Below, one piece after another: positions 13,773-13,958 of a stretch of DNA of 13,958 nucleotides. Below the pieces are notes generated by a model. The model had not been told where the DNA came from and searched no databases. It was given only the letters and a program-made list of their open reading frames with translations. The stretch's first letter is position 1. Every line of letters starts with the position of its first letter. The DNA comes from DATBHW01 sp046704085 (lineage in GTDB: Bacteria > Chloroflexota > Ktedonobacteria > Ktedonobacterales > DATBGS01), in NCBI GenBank assembly GCA_046704085.1, contig JBJKSJ010000122.1, positions 1-13,958 of the forward strand, written 5' to 3'. Both the position numbers and the translations under genes were made by a program.

Positions 13773-13824
13773 GAGGAAAGCCCGGAGCATCTTCTCATAC
13801 GACGCTCTTCCCAGGAGGACATGA

Positions 13825-13958
13825 ATGCAGGCAACGTTACCTGATTTGCAAGCGTACCGTCGTTTCTTCCCCCCGCTCAGCCACACGATGCAAGAACAAC
13901 CCGTCGTCTTTTTTGTTAACCCCGGTGGCACGCAGGTAAACTCCCAGGTCATTGATGC
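13825..13958 (+). CDS. Partial: class-V aminotransferase, cysteine desulfurase-like protein (N-terminus only)
   Basis: The window ends inside this gene after 44 codons. The frame begins ATG at 13825 with AGGAGG (13813-13818) 6 nt upstream; a nearby ATG at 13821 stops after seven codons. The residues VVFFVNPGGTQVNSQVIDA (27 on, last residue inferred from GC at the edge) match the opening strand of PLP-dependent cysteine desulfurase-like proteins, which typically reads like YFDGPGGTQVPQRVIDA. Here Asn replaces the usual Asp before the Pro-Gly-Gly segment. The PLP lysine and the substrate-binding residues lie outside the window, so desulfurase versus other class-V activity cannot be decided. Confidence 0.75.
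   Translation, partial: MQATLPDLQAYRRFFPPLSHTMQEQPVVFFVNPGGTQVNSQVID

Noticed and set aside
13461..13952. 163-codon minus-strand frame across the anti-sigma gene and the right-edge gene
   Set aside because: It is antisense to the anti-sigma membrane region and to a clear class-V aminotransferase N-terminus, and is not similar to any family I know.

Overview
The window looks like chromosomal housekeeping DNA from a GC-rich (roughly mid-50s % GC by eye), non-proteobacterial species. The cdaA-cdaR-glmS order, the zinc-ribbon protein next to RNase HI, the very large TPR protein and the ECF sigma/ZAS anti-sigma pair together fit a Chloroflexota bacterium, possibly of the Ktedonobacteria. That taxonomic call is inference from gene content and style, not from a marker gene. 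I see no phage, IS element, CRISPR array, tRNA or rRNA.

Minus-strand block (284-9011, read right to left): yajQ, a 1274-residue TPR scaffold protein, cdaA (diadenylate cyclase), cdaR (YbbR-domain partner) and glmS (glucosamine-6-phosphate synthase). The cdaA-cdaR-glmS cluster links c-di-AMP synthesis to cell-wall amino-sugar supply, as in Bacillota, but glmM, which usually sits between cdaR and glmS, is absent here. The cdaR-glmS gap holds an RNA that matches the glmS ribozyme: a TA|GCGC cleavage site, AGTTGACGAGG, TATCGA, GCGGATGCCTCC, and a P4-like hairpin capped by a GNRA tetraloop. GlmS therefore starts at 2149 with MCGIVGYVG, after this RNA, not at the upstream in-frame ATG. Downstream of glmS lie a 20-bp tandem repeat and a perfect 46-nt palindrome.

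Plus-strand block 1 (9173-11441) is divergent from yajQ. It encodes a coiled-coil C4 zinc-ribbon protein, a stand-alone RNase HI, and a membrane-anchored GH18-like protein that overlaps the RNase H stop by 4 nt. A convergent membrane protein of DUF6249 type (11475-12077, minus) follows.

Plus-strand block 2 (12295-13724) is an ECF-type sigma factor translationally coupled (ATGA) to a zinc-finger anti-sigma factor with two membrane segments. Its promoter overlaps head-on with that of the convergent membrane protein. The right edge carries the first 44 codons of a class-V aminotransferase/cysteine desulfurase-like gene.

The most notable items are the glmS ribozyme candidate outside Bacillota (with an extra P2 hairpin and a paired change in the core pseudoknot), a possible pair of mutually exclusive hairpins over the cdaA ribosome binding site, and the palindrome with tandem repeat after glmS.
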